Shown here piece after piece: positions 54,461 to 64,000 of a stretch of 64,000 nucleotides of DNA. The translations under genes and the position numbers were made by a program. The DNA comes from Lunularia cruciata. Lineage: Eukaryota; Streptophyta; Marchantiopsida; Lunulariales; Lunulariaceae. Numbering within the stretch: position 1 is the first letter of the stretch; each line of letters starts with the position of its first letter. The stretch is taken from positions 25,002,608 through 25,066,607 of the forward strand of contig OX419762.1 in NCBI GenBank assembly GCA_948567375.1. Reading direction: 5' to 3'. The notes beneath the pieces are model-generated. The model was not told where the DNA came from and did not search any database. It worked only from the letters and a program-made list of their open reading frames with translations.

Positions 54461-56419
54461 TTGGGCCAGTATGTTATGTTGCTAATAATGAGTTGGTTTA
54501 TTTTATTCTTGATGGAGAGCAATAAAAAAAACAAGGTGACTTTTGTGGGTTGTCACATTTGCAAGGCGCTATATGCTTACTATTCAAACATTGGCACAAC
54601 CTCCATCAACAACCATTTGTCCCCTGTTGCATCTGCTGCACTTGGTGGTTCCCACAGTACGATCAACTTTACCAAGCCTCCGTGCAAGCCCAATGCTGGA
54701 CAAAAGCAAGATGAGATGTGCACATTGGATATTTGTCCATTCTTGATTGTGGTTGGGAAGGGTTTCAATGCCGTGTTGGAGACTGTGCTTGATATTGGAG
54801 TAGCATCAAAGAACCCGATGAGTATTGATGATGTGTTGTAGGATCAAGTCACAGTCAAGAGATCACTCAAGAAAAGATGCAACTTGAGCAAGGTTCTTCT
54901 TCTATCAAAGGTCCAATATCACTTCAGCTGTGGTATGTGGGTAGGGTTCACACTGGATATCTAGACAGATGACAATCATCAGATCTCTTATCTATCAGTC
55001 ACGATCCATTTCATTGATGATTCATAGCAACTTCATGATCACACACTCCAAGTGAATAGATTCACTGCTTGTAGCCATACTGGCCAGGCCATCTTGTCAG
55101 AGTTCAACTCTATGATTGACCCATATTGTTTATTTGAGGTGAATGACATCACCAAAGGCATCAAATGAGCAAGTGATTGTTGTGATAGACTCTGCATCCA
55201 ACAACCATTCTGAAGAAGGCCTACCACGTATTTACAAACGGGTTCCATGCTTGGACCACAAAATTGGAACAATCACCACCACAATGTTGGCAAAGAGAAC
55301 ACAAGTTGTCAATGGAAATACCTCTGCTCCGTTCTATGATGATGCCCTTGAAATCTTTGACCTGATCACGCAATGCAAGGAATTAGTGCGATACTTCAAG
55401 AAGATGGACAAGAAGATGAACAACCTCCTTTGTCCAAAGCTCAAGCAGGAGATTGTAACTCGCTGATCATGCTAGAGTCCATTTGAATTCAATTTAAAAT
55501 ATCCCGAGAGTTGCTAGTTAAGAAAGGAGGTTAGAAGAAGAAGAAAATTGATTGTATCAATCATGAGCTGCTCATCGAGATTGTTTGATTCTTGGTTCTC
55601 TTCAAGATGGTGACCCTTGCTCTAGAACCATTCAAAACACCAATTCTGCACCTTGTAGCATATTGGCGTAAACAACTGTTGAAGCATTGTGTTGAGATCA
55701 CCAAGACAGAAGATATCACAGAAGTAGACGGCATGATGTAGACCATTCCAGCCAATTCTAAGCATCTCGTTAGCATCAAAACACTCATCACAAAGCAGAT
55801 CCTGGACAAGTGGTCACTCAGTAGACTCCATGTCATGGACACCCTGCTAGATCCGCGACAAAAGTCAAGACTACATTTGATGGCAGTTAAGGAAGAACAA
55901 ATTGCTGATGCAAAGATAGAAATCAAGCGTCTGACCAAGCACTTTGTTGGTTTAGTCAAAGCTGCTGCAGACAATTGTTGTGCACCTTCATCAAGCTCAC
56001 AACCATCCCGTTCGCCAAAGCTTGCCAAGCTTATCGTTTGACAGTCATCAACATCAACATCATTGGCAATCAACTTGGATGAAGATGAATATGACGATGA
56101 TGGTCCTACTCTGATCAACAAGGAGCTCATTACATCGAAAGAACTATCGGAGTATTACACATTGAAGCTTTCCCAAAGTGAGAAGAATGATCTTGAGAGC
56201 GGACCTGCAAAATTGCTCATTTGGTGGTCTACTCATGCTGAAAAATTTCCGTCTATCGCACTCGTTGTAAGATCCATTCTTGCTATTCTGGCCTCAAGCT
56301 CAAAATCTGAGTGTAATTTCTCCGATACTGGCAATATATTGACAGACAAGCGCAATGTATTGCGACCATCGACTGTTGACATTCTATTGTTCATGCGTTC
56401 CAATTTGAACCTTAAATAG
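54461..56419 (+). pseudogene. hAT-family transposase pseudogene
   Basis: The first piece, 54461-54841, has a BED-type zinc-finger remnant (VGCHICKALYAYYSNIGTTS) and the hAT motif DICPFLIVVGKGFNAVLETV. The core reads DDNHQISYLSVTIHFIDDS (54960-55030) and VNRFTACSHTGQAILSEFNS, then LPRIYKRVPCLDHKIGTITT and KELVRYFKKMDKKMNNLL (55143-55466). A later piece has MDTLLDPRQKSRLHLMAVKE (55835-56041). The C-terminal hAT dimerisation domain is well kept at 56063-56419: LLIWWSTHAEKFPSIALVVR, ILASSSKSECNFSDTGNILT, KRNVLRPSTVDILLFMRSN, natural stop at 56417-56419. Stops and a few frameshifts disable it. No terminal inverted repeats or 8 bp duplication were identified. Confidence 0.85.
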
Positions 56420-58200
56420 GTGACTTTTTGGAACTCATCAATCGATCCAATCGTGTTATTTTAACCACCATCTGATTTCGTTTTCCTTCTATTGCTCTCG
56501 GCTACAATATATTATCACATAGCGGGTGCGGTCAGCTACAGCCATGTGTTGTGATGGGTTAATGGCCAGGAGCGGCCGGCTGAGGAATATGTGCAGCGGC
56601 TGGTTGCGGCCCATGGCCACTTTGTTCAATAAGAATGTCATGCTTCGGTAACTTAGCAATTTATATAATATCCCCGTTCTGACAATGAAGCCAGAACCAC
56701 GTAACCGGCCATAGCTGCTGCAGTCAATGTTTTAGTCAGGAAGTGATCAAACATAAACCTCAAAACAAATCTTGTGTGTCATAGTCTACTTTAGCTAGCA
56801 TGTTTTCATTGCTCTAGAGATAACATTAAGATAAAATCCATAGTAGAGTAATCACATTTAGTGATGTTCTCTAGGATGCTGTTCCGAGTAATATCCATAC
56901 GATATACATAGTTCATATATCTTAGATTGAGGTGATGTTTTCTTTTTGACATTAGTAGAGTTTCAGCCCCGTTTTACCTCTTGTGTTTTTATCCTCGTAC
57001 GGCTTGATTTGATGTGTCTTCCCATCCTTCTTGTTATCCTCCGCGCTCACCTTTCAAATCCTGTACGTTGCTTACCTTTCAATCATAGCCATCTAATACC
57101 CGGTACCTTACACATTAGCCTCCTGGTACAGGCTTGTAGTCTGCTGGACAAATATTTTACTGTATACTGTAGTGAGAACAAATCCATGTCCGGGTTTCTC
57201 CTTTGCTTTCTTTTATCATGATATTCATTCCTCGAGAATCAAAAGTTGTCGAGAAGAATGCGTACATGTACGAAACGTATACAAAGCCACATAAAAGTTC
57301 ACAACAGGAGCAATCAAATATCAAGGTTGCACTGTCATTTTTCGATCTCATGCTCAAAACAATATTGAGATCATGGATCAAATAAAACAGGGCATTTTAC
57401 AACAGTATATTATTGAGACGAGGAAGTTCATCCAAGACCAGCATATTGATGCAAATGATATGGCATTCAGGTACATTGAAGACTTTGAATGAATGAATCC
57501 GAAGAAGTGCCTATTTGGCGTAAATGTAACCATGGTTTATACTTCTAAAGCATGTGATCTCGTTATCCCAAGATCCCAAATAATATCAGCTCTACAAGAT
57601 TCACTATCTTCAATTAGCTTCAAGACCTTTCTTACACGAGATCATGCGCTGCAGTTGACTTCCTCTCAGCATAGCAACCACCCTTGGTTTATCTTCCTGT
57701 CATACAATATGAGAATCAACAAAATTGAATTGAGAGAACTCCAACCAGTGGAAGAGGGAAAGTTTCTTTATCACCATACCCGATTCAAACAAATCAAATC
57801 CAACGAGAATGGTACAAGTTTACCTAGACTTTATCTAAAGCTTCATCTTTTATGTGGTTTGAAGTCAACCTGCTGAATAATCAGATCTATAGACCTACCG
57901 ACGAACTAGCATGTATTATTCGTCCTATTTCGTCTCCCGTTTGCTGCTGCCCAGTTACTCGGGATACGCCTCGATTCCTACCTTACTAGTAATATGAAAT
58001 ATTTCTCAGCCCAAGATCCAATCAGATTTATGGGCATGGATCTACAACTACAAAAGAAGGCATGCTTTCCACAAAGGTTGTGACTGCAACTTGTTGAGGA
58101 TAGGGACCAGATTCAAGTTTGGTTGGTGCAACTTGGTGGTTGACTGTGCAAGATGTTGACTCCTTGGAAGCACAGACCCTGAAGAAAAGCGGTAGTAGAC
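56420..58200. other. Intergenic, no gene recognised
   Basis: About 1.8 kb after the hAT pseudogene. An imperfect inverted repeat of GC-rich words (TGGCCAGGAGCGGCC.. and GCGGCCCATGGCCA, about 56571-56630) could belong to the hAT end, but no terminal repeat pair could be shown. Open stretches such as 57493-57876 (127 codons) have some protein-like character but no recognisable family, and short upstream pieces are in different frames. I would not call a gene. Confidence 0.4.
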
Positions 58201-58479
58201 ACAGAAAGAGATTGGTCTTCACCAGGCGGCCCCGAGTCAGGGCTCGGGATCTTCTGGCAGTTTTGAAGGGAAAATTGCGCAAGAAAGAAAAGAATATCGA
58301 CCGACGTGCAATCTACCTCTAACTTGCCGTTACCCGTGAAATATCCTCGTCGAGCTACGCTGGTTCACTATCAAACGCTGACGTGTTTGATAGGGAATGT
58401 ACTTCCACGTAGGCTCCAATTAGGACATGTCGATGGTTTTCCGCATGCCCGTAGATCAACTTTCCCGGGAACTGTCCCG

Positions 58480-58520
58480 TCTTACATTCCGTTGATCCGA
58501 CGTGGACGACGTGGCCGGCG
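58480..58520 (+). promoter_or_regulatory. ACGT-core cluster upstream of DUF569 gene
   Basis: GACGTGGACGACGTGGCCGG at 58499-58518 contains two ACGTGG words, one of them ACGTGGC (58509-58515), the plant ABRE core. Another ACGT word (CCACGTAGG) is near 58407. They lie about 570-680 bp upstream of the TATA box. Plant bZIP factors bind such words; whether these act here is inference. Confidence 0.3.
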
Positions 58521-59086
58521 ATGGGAGCTTGGCAGGAGAGACAACTCTCGGAGTAATTGATGACAGTCGAACACGTCGACAGGGATTTTGCGACTGAAGG
58601 AAGCCTCCTTCAGCAAGGAAAGAGTAAAAAATAAGCGGCATAATTTTCTACAGCACGCGTAAATTGAAGTCGAAGAATACAAACCGGGGCGATCCGGAAC
58701 AGAGAAAGGCCGCGTTTTGCGAATCTGGATTTATTCTGAGGTCTTTTCATTTGGATTTCGACGCGTCACAGTGTAGGTCCGTAGATCTGGTGTTCAGCCC
58801 TTTCCTACCGGAAGAGATAGTGCTCGAACTTCGGGGCTCCAACACATTCAAAAGTATCAAAAGTATTTTGTGTTTGCGATTGTGGATCTGCTACTCTTTT
58901 GGTGGTCCAGCTATCGAGTTCTCCAGCGCTCCTCGCTACTCCCAAGGAGCAACTGGACGTGTAGTTTTGGTTCCTTAGATTCTTAGTAGCTCCTAAGAAG
59001 TTTCTCTATCTTGTTGGCTCCTGTCTGTCGAGCAGCTTCTGTAAACGTGTTGTTTTCCTCTGATCGCCGGTTCTCCAGATTGGATC

Positions 59087-59094
59087 TATAAGAG
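59087..59094 (+). promoter_or_regulatory. TATA box of the DUF569 gene
   Basis: TATAAGAG within GATCTATAAGAGCCAGCC. Transcription would start at about 59118-59125, giving a first untranslated exon of about 150 bp ending at the 59274/59275 splice site. Placement fits the DUF569 gene model; no competing box is as close. Confidence 0.5.
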
Positions 59095-59274
59095 CCAGCC
59101 AATTTGCTGATAGTCGGTTCGGTTTGGAGCATTAGATATCTTTCAGGCAGTGCTTAGCAGACTGTTCTGAGTGCAGCTGGGATTTGGTAGTTGGTGTGTT
59201 TGAGTTCTCGGAGTTTGGGTGGAAACCTAAACGTTTGAAGCGCCGCTGATCTCAGAAGAAACTCCGACTTGCTC

Positions 59275-59829
59275 GTAAGTGACCTTAACCTTCTGGAACG
59301 TACAATTATTACGCTTGCATCGGTACTCCAAAGTATTGATCTTTTAAATTGCGAATTTTTGGAAGTTTAGTTCTGTTAGGAAGGGAGACATTTGTTCCAT
59401 ACGTGCGCTGATTAAAATGCTCCGGCGTCCGGTTTAGTTGGCACGAACTGTTTTGGCAGTAGGAATACATTAAAGCTGTGAGAGCTGAAGGTGGTATAGG
59501 GTTGGATTGGAATTTGAGCCTCTGTGAAAGTCTTATTTTATCTCGCACTTCCAGTTGAGGCATATGTACTCGACTATAGAATTGTCGGCCCTCGCCTGTA
59601 TGGTAAACTCAGAAAAGGCTATGTGAGAGTCAATGTGGTCGGTTTGTTTCTCATTTCTTCACAGCATGGGTGTTAAAGTGAACCGACGTAACAAGCTTCT
59701 GAACTAGGCCACATCGATGCATAATCTCGTTTTGTCAAGACCAGAGTACTTCAAACATGGAGTGATCTTTATCTTTCATACTGAAAGTCAATTGCTGACC
59801 AGTTGGGTTTTGTGTTTAGTTGTTTGCAG
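59275..59829 (+). other. 5' UTR intron of the DUF569 gene
   Basis: The donor is CTC/GTAAGTGA at 59275 and the acceptor TGTTTGCAG ends at 59829, preceded by a T-rich stretch, one base before the start codon at 59831. The 555 bp intron follows the GT-AG rule and removes the out-of-family N-terminal extension that an unspliced reading from 59717 would give. Leader introns often raise expression in plants; here that is only inferred. Confidence 0.6.
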
Positions 59830-59830
59830 T

Positions 59831-61318
59831 ATGGAGTTTTTCGAGAAGGCTAAGACTGTCCGACTGAAAAGTCAGCACAATAAGTATCTGTGGGCGGATG
59901 ACGATAAGTACAAATGTTATCAAAACAAGGAACGTATGAACATATCTGCGCATTGGCGGGTGGAAAGAGACCCAGAGAGTAAATGTGTTAGACTGAAGAG
60001 CTGTCATGATACTTACTTGACTGCAAGTGATGATAATTTTCTTACGGGGATGACGGGAAAGAAAGTTGTGCAAAGTAGTCCCAAGCATATTGATTCTTCT
60101 GTCGAGTGGGAACCAATCAGGGAGGGGAAGTACGTTAAGCTGAAGACGTGCCACGGCAATTTTCTCAGAGCCAATAAGGCATTGGGGCCTCCATGGAGAA
60201 ACTCAGTCACTCATGATGTTCCTCACAGGATGCAGAAACATCAAGATTATCTCCTGTGGGAGATTCAGACCGTCTGGGAGGCTAACATGTCCTCGAATGG
60301 GCACGCTTTCGGTTCCTATGGAGAAGTACGTTCTTTCCTTTAATCCTTTTGAGTCCGATCTCTTGAAGCTGACTTCTTCAGTAGATGGAAGACCGTTTAC
60401 AAGATCAGAGTTATAGTGCTGTTGTTTCTTGCTTCTTGCTTGCTTCGATTATTTCGTGTAGCCTTTGTGCTTACTCTCTAATTTGTGACCATTTTCAGGA
60501 GAACAAGCCGTCTATGGCTCATACACCCTACGTGCCTTCACCGTCGGGCGCCTTAGCTTCACCGTCTTCATTTTCAAGCCATCATCCCCCTTCTCATACA
60601 GACTCAATGGATCATTCTCCCTCTCATTCAGAAGATTCTGTTCATTCAACTCAACACGCAAATTCAAACTTCACTTATTCTCCCCCCCGCGCTAATTCAC
60701 TTCCCGGCACTCCACATTTCCAATCTCATGCACCTTATGTGAGTTCGGTGCCGCCAGCTCCCCTATCTTCCCAACCTTCAAGAGTAGCAGACGGCCGCGT
60801 CATCTTCTATGCTCTGGCGGTTGATCTTGATGAAGCAAGGCGCCTTGATGAGACCGATTGGCCCAGCTTCACTTTCAAGGGCCATACTTTAAATGCACTG
60901 AAGAAGCAGCTACAAAAAGTTCTTGAGATTGACGAGGATATCCTATTATGTGCTCGCCATCCTTCGTCTACAAACTTATTCCAACTGAAGTTACCTACTC
61001 TTCCACCCAACAATCAGTCCATGCATATTATTGTGGTGAAGAACAGCTCATCTTGTAAGTACTACTTTTTTCATCGCTCTTGATACTGGAAGTAGAGTAA
61101 ACGTTTGACTGAAAGTGATTCGGTGTTTGAGAAGTAAATACAGGTACGACTATTGCAAGATATTTGAATGGATTGAACATAAGACGGGAAAAATATTGTT
61201 AATGAGTTTTGTTGGCTTTGTAGTTCCTACTTGTGACTTTCAAGACTGCGACCGTTCTCACTCTTCTCTTTAACTTCCTTTTGCAGTTGACAAGGGTGAA
61301 GCGGATGGTGACCACTAG
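59831..61318 (+). CDS. DUF569-domain protein (plant actin-cross-linking/fascin-like), 3 coding exons
   Basis: Gene model: exons 59831-60325, 60499-61054 and 61287-61318, with GT-AG introns 60326-60498 (donor GAA/GTACGT, acceptor TTTTCAG) and 61055-61286 (donor CTT/GTAAGT, acceptor TTTTGCAG). It joins in frame to 360 residues. Residues 1-150 are one DUF569 beta-trefoil-like domain (MEFFEKAKTVRLKSQHNKYL, SAHWRVERD, VRLKSCHDTYLTASD, VEWEPIREGKYVKLKTCHGN). Residues 166-262 are a Ser/Pro/His-rich linker. Residues 263-350 are the second conserved part of these proteins (GRVIFYALAVD, WPSFTFKGHTLNALKKQL, LPPNNQSMHIIVVKNSSS). The last exon codes for 10 residues ending GEADGDH. The start is chosen because MEFF.KAK.VRL is the family start. 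Plant homologues are annotated as actin-cross-linking-like; function is largely unproven. It appears intact. Confidence 0.85.
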
Positions 61319-62430
61319 CGAGTAGGCAATTCTCCCTGCGGAATGTCGTGTATGAAGGATTGTAGTGTTCACCTGATGGCTGACCATCGCAGCGGAAGGC
61401 CAGTTAGAGTCATTAGTCTGCTTCAAATGGGTGTAGCAGCATGATCTCGATTACGTTCAGCGAAGTGCTTTTAAAATGAGGTTCAGGTTATATTTTTTGA
61501 CACATACTAGGTCACTGTAGTTCCTGAATTCAGGTTCCCAACATATTCCTTGCGGGGTGTTATGACCTGAGACGTCTATAGTGGCCAATCTCTTGAAAGA
61601 TTCTTTAGTTGTTTAGACTCATTTTGTACTATAGGTTCTATCATGGACATTGGGAAGGGTCGCGAATCTGGAGACCCTGTGTTACATAAACAAGCAATCG
61701 AGGAGGTTGCTTGTGTTGTCTCACGCACCATAAATACATCTACCTTTCAGTGACGCAAAAGTAGACATGTTGTCACCTGTAATTTATATTTCGAAAGGTA
61801 AAGCATAGGCACACCAGGAATGGATCTGCTTTTTCAAGGTTTGAATGCTTCTCCGTTTTGCACCCGACATTTGCATCCGGACTTGCGTTCATGACCAGGC
61901 TGAAGACTACACACCAGCGCAGTAGAACTTCAGCATTGCAACCTTAGGATCAGATGTGTTTTGTGCGAATGGTGGTTATTCAACAGTAGACACGCTTTGC
62001 TTCGAAGTAGGATTTTCTATTCTCTATTTTTAAGCGACTTCCTTTCCTCCTCTCTTTGCTGTCTTTCCGTCTACGAAGGATTTCATTTCTTTCGAGTCTA
62101 TCGGGGATCAACAGAATCTGTCTATGACAGTGTATACGTGGACTTCGACATATTGCGTCCGGATGCTGATAAATTTGTCGGAGGTGGTAAGATTCTACGT
62201 CTGTATGAATGGCACCGTCTTCACTTACTGAGGCAGTGGCGCTTCGAGGGTAGAGCAGATGTCCTTACAACTTGTTCAATAGCAAACCTAGAGATTGACG
62301 AGTCCACAACTTTCTACGATCAAAAATTAAATCCCGCTAAGTAACGCTTTACGGAAGTTTCAAGTGTGTCCTTTCATACGTTATTCTCTTCCTAAAGCTT
62401 TCTTCGTTTCAGTACTGCTCCTGAGTTGCG
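61319..62430. other. 3' UTR and downstream sequence, no further gene called
   Basis: Downstream of the stop codon there is no clear AATAAA signal close by; ATAAATAC at about 61730 is a possible late one. A 127-codon open stretch at 61961-62344 (YDSVYVDFDILRPDADKFVG and others) is not recognised. It might be a chance frame or an exon of an unknown gene. Confidence 0.35.
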
Positions 62431-64000
62431 GAATCGCAGCAATTCTGGAATTCCGGAATTCTGGAACTCACAACTCTTAACACTGATGGAACCCTCTTCT
62501 ATGTATCGGAAACCTCTTCTAAGTAAAGGAAAACTTTATTGCTCAGAATATTGGCTCTTAAAATGCATTGTACTTAAGTAAAGGAATTCAATTTTCATGG
62601 CACTTATATTAATCTAGATAACCAAACCCGAGGATGTCCCGATCTCAGAAAGTGTAGACCCACATGACTACGGCAGCAAGCTGATAAAACGGTGGAAGTG
62701 CAATAGGTTGTTCTGGAAGTGTTTGGCAAGTTCTACCGAATTGCAAAATAGACTGAAGCTGTCAGGCGGAAGAAGAAAAAGAGAAGCTGAATTGAAAGAT
62801 TAGCAGCAGTGATGACAAGTCTACAATAGTTAAGAAAGCAGTAGCAGCAGAGAATGCAATACCTAAGGACGCTGCATATACTCTTCGTCCATTGTAGGAC
62901 ATGGAAGCGGGTTAGCACTTGAAGTTAAGATCGTGGAGGTGGAAGAAATCACAGCTAAGACATTAAAGAATCACGGAGGAGCGACAAGACAAAGAAGGGG
63001 CACTAATGACAACCCACCAGTGAGAAAATTATGTGCTCTGATGGATGTGCCAAGGATACATATATATGCACAATCAAGGTGTCTGCTTCAATTGTCCAGT
63101 TAATGAATGATAGGAAAACGGGGAAGTTAAAGAAGAAAAGGGATGAACAGAAGCTGCCATTGTGACACCCAGTCAGGATGTCCCTAGGACACCTGATTGA
63201 ACGAATGCAGGTAGACGTTGCCTTAAGAAGGACCGAAATAATGGTGAATTGTTGGACAAAAGGGAAGCAAGGAAATTGAGAAGAAATGGTATAAGGGAAG
63301 CAGACTCTGTCAGGAGCTGGAAGATAACAATCCCATATCACTAGCAGTACATCTGATCGATCCGTCTGTTTTACTGTTCATTATTGTGTTCCAATCAGCA
63401 AAGTGAGAAGAGTCAAAGCGACGGCCTTTACAAGCCGGCATTGTCGACAAATGCTCCGACCAACGCCACATCCTAGAGGAGCTGTCCCACTTCGTTTTGC
63501 TATTCTCGAGATGAAAATGAACTAGGCTACTCGACATAATTAACGGCCCAAATTTAAGACCTCATCAAATTGAAATCACCGGACTCTTTATAATTGAAAT
63601 CAACGGACATTAAAAGAGTCTGAAACGAAGCTTCAGGCCTGAAAATGGTCACTTTATTATCGGATTGCAAAATCTGGAAAGGAGACAGGCTGATGATCAA
63701 GATCTTGAATAGCGAGGTTGCCACAAGGATGGGGACCTAAAATCAGATTTTGCCAAACAAGACGAACAACTTGAGAAGTTCGACCAAGACTATGCACACT
63801 GCAAAAGGTAAGAAAGGACACCTGTTGTGCTCAGGTGTTCCACGACAACTCTTTGGCAATCAACCACCTTCTAGAGCTAACTATGAAAAGATAAAAGCTA
63901 GCTTTTAAGCAAGTTGATGTGCCAGGTTGCAGATTGAGCATCTATTTCAAACTGAAGAAATCGGTAACTAAATCGTTCGAGAAGCAAGAACTAACCTAGT
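62431..64000. other. Intergenic, no gene recognised
   Basis: No convincing coding frame on either strand. At 62448-62461 lies a perfect 14 bp palindrome GAATTCCGGAATTC flanked by TCTGG/CTGG words. Minus-strand open stretches at 63003-63341 and 63310-63537 have no recognisable motif. The sequence is purine-rich on the plus strand and has no LTR-family similarity to the left part of the window. Confidence 0.4.

Noticed and set aside
55561-56130. Minus-strand 189-codon open frame across the hAT pseudogene
   Set aside because: It is the antisense of clearly hAT-like plus-strand coding sequence, so it is a shadow frame.
57493-57876. 127-codon open stretch between hAT and the DUF569 gene
   Set aside because: Some protein-like wording but no recognised family and no supporting flanking exons; left as intergenic.
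59717-59830. Upstream in-frame ATG at 59717 as the DUF569 start
   Set aside because: The 38 extra residues do not belong to the family, and a good 3' splice site (TGTTTGCAG) ends just before the family-typical start at 59831.
61961-62344. 127-codon open stretch downstream of the DUF569 gene as a possible second gene
   Set aside because: No recognisable domain, no nearby splice-compatible partner and no homologue known to me; open stretches of this length occur by chance.
1-64000. CRISPR arrays, bacterial operons, rRNA and tRNA genes, organellar DNA
   Set aside because: None seen; spliced plant gene, LTR retrotransposons and hAT sequence show nuclear plant DNA.

Overview
The window looks like nuclear DNA from a large-genome land plant, most likely a gymnosperm. 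This is inferred from many nested, old, CpG-poor LTR retrotransposons, with one intact plant-specific intron-containing gene (DUF569 family) at the right end. No bacterial, organellar or rRNA/tRNA features were seen, and nearly all coding-like sequence is dead retrotransposon.

Layout. 1-2690: a minus-strand Ty3/gypsy gag scrap and a plus-strand gypsy RNaseH-integrase scrap. 2691-15545: a recognisable, truncated Athila/Tat-like gypsy element (called Long-U3 here). It has a 5' LTR, a tRNA-Asp-type primer binding site, gag, protease, RT-RNaseH, integrase, a polypurine tract and a 3' LTR. 15545-28322: a second, unrelated gypsy element (gypsy-B) carrying a complete 3.7 kb solo LTR of Long-U3. 28323-41340: a minus-strand jumble of Long-U3 LTRs, gag and RT, including one nested short solo LTR and one internal inversion. 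41341-45400: decayed sequence with a copia RNaseH remnant and one unidentified coding-like frame. 45400-54290: a minus-strand Ty1/copia element split by a 3816 bp solo LTR of Long-U3. 54461-56419: a hAT transposase pseudogene. 56420-64000: CpG-richer single-copy-looking DNA with the DUF569 gene at 59831-61318, its promoter and a 5' UTR intron.

The main discovery concerns the Long-U3 family. Its LTR (3.7-3.8 kb, TG..CA ends, 5 bp target duplications) contains a long reading frame of about 810 codons. The frame lies upstream of the LTR's own TATA-like box, so it is in U3. At least three copies share its start region, and at least five share its stop (..EVDIGxD). It encodes an N-terminal domain I do not recognise followed by a very long coiled coil. 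A 1.9 kb LTR subtype keeps the tail of the LTR and only the last part of this frame. All copies here are pseudogenes. The arrangement recalls the U3-encoded accessory gene of MMTV-type retroviruses and would put the frame downstream of pol in genomic RNA.

Coordinates of LTRs with target duplications are base-exact. Junctions between decayed fragments are approximate (tens of bases). No similarity search was possible, so homology calls rest on recognised motifs and on comparing copies within the window.
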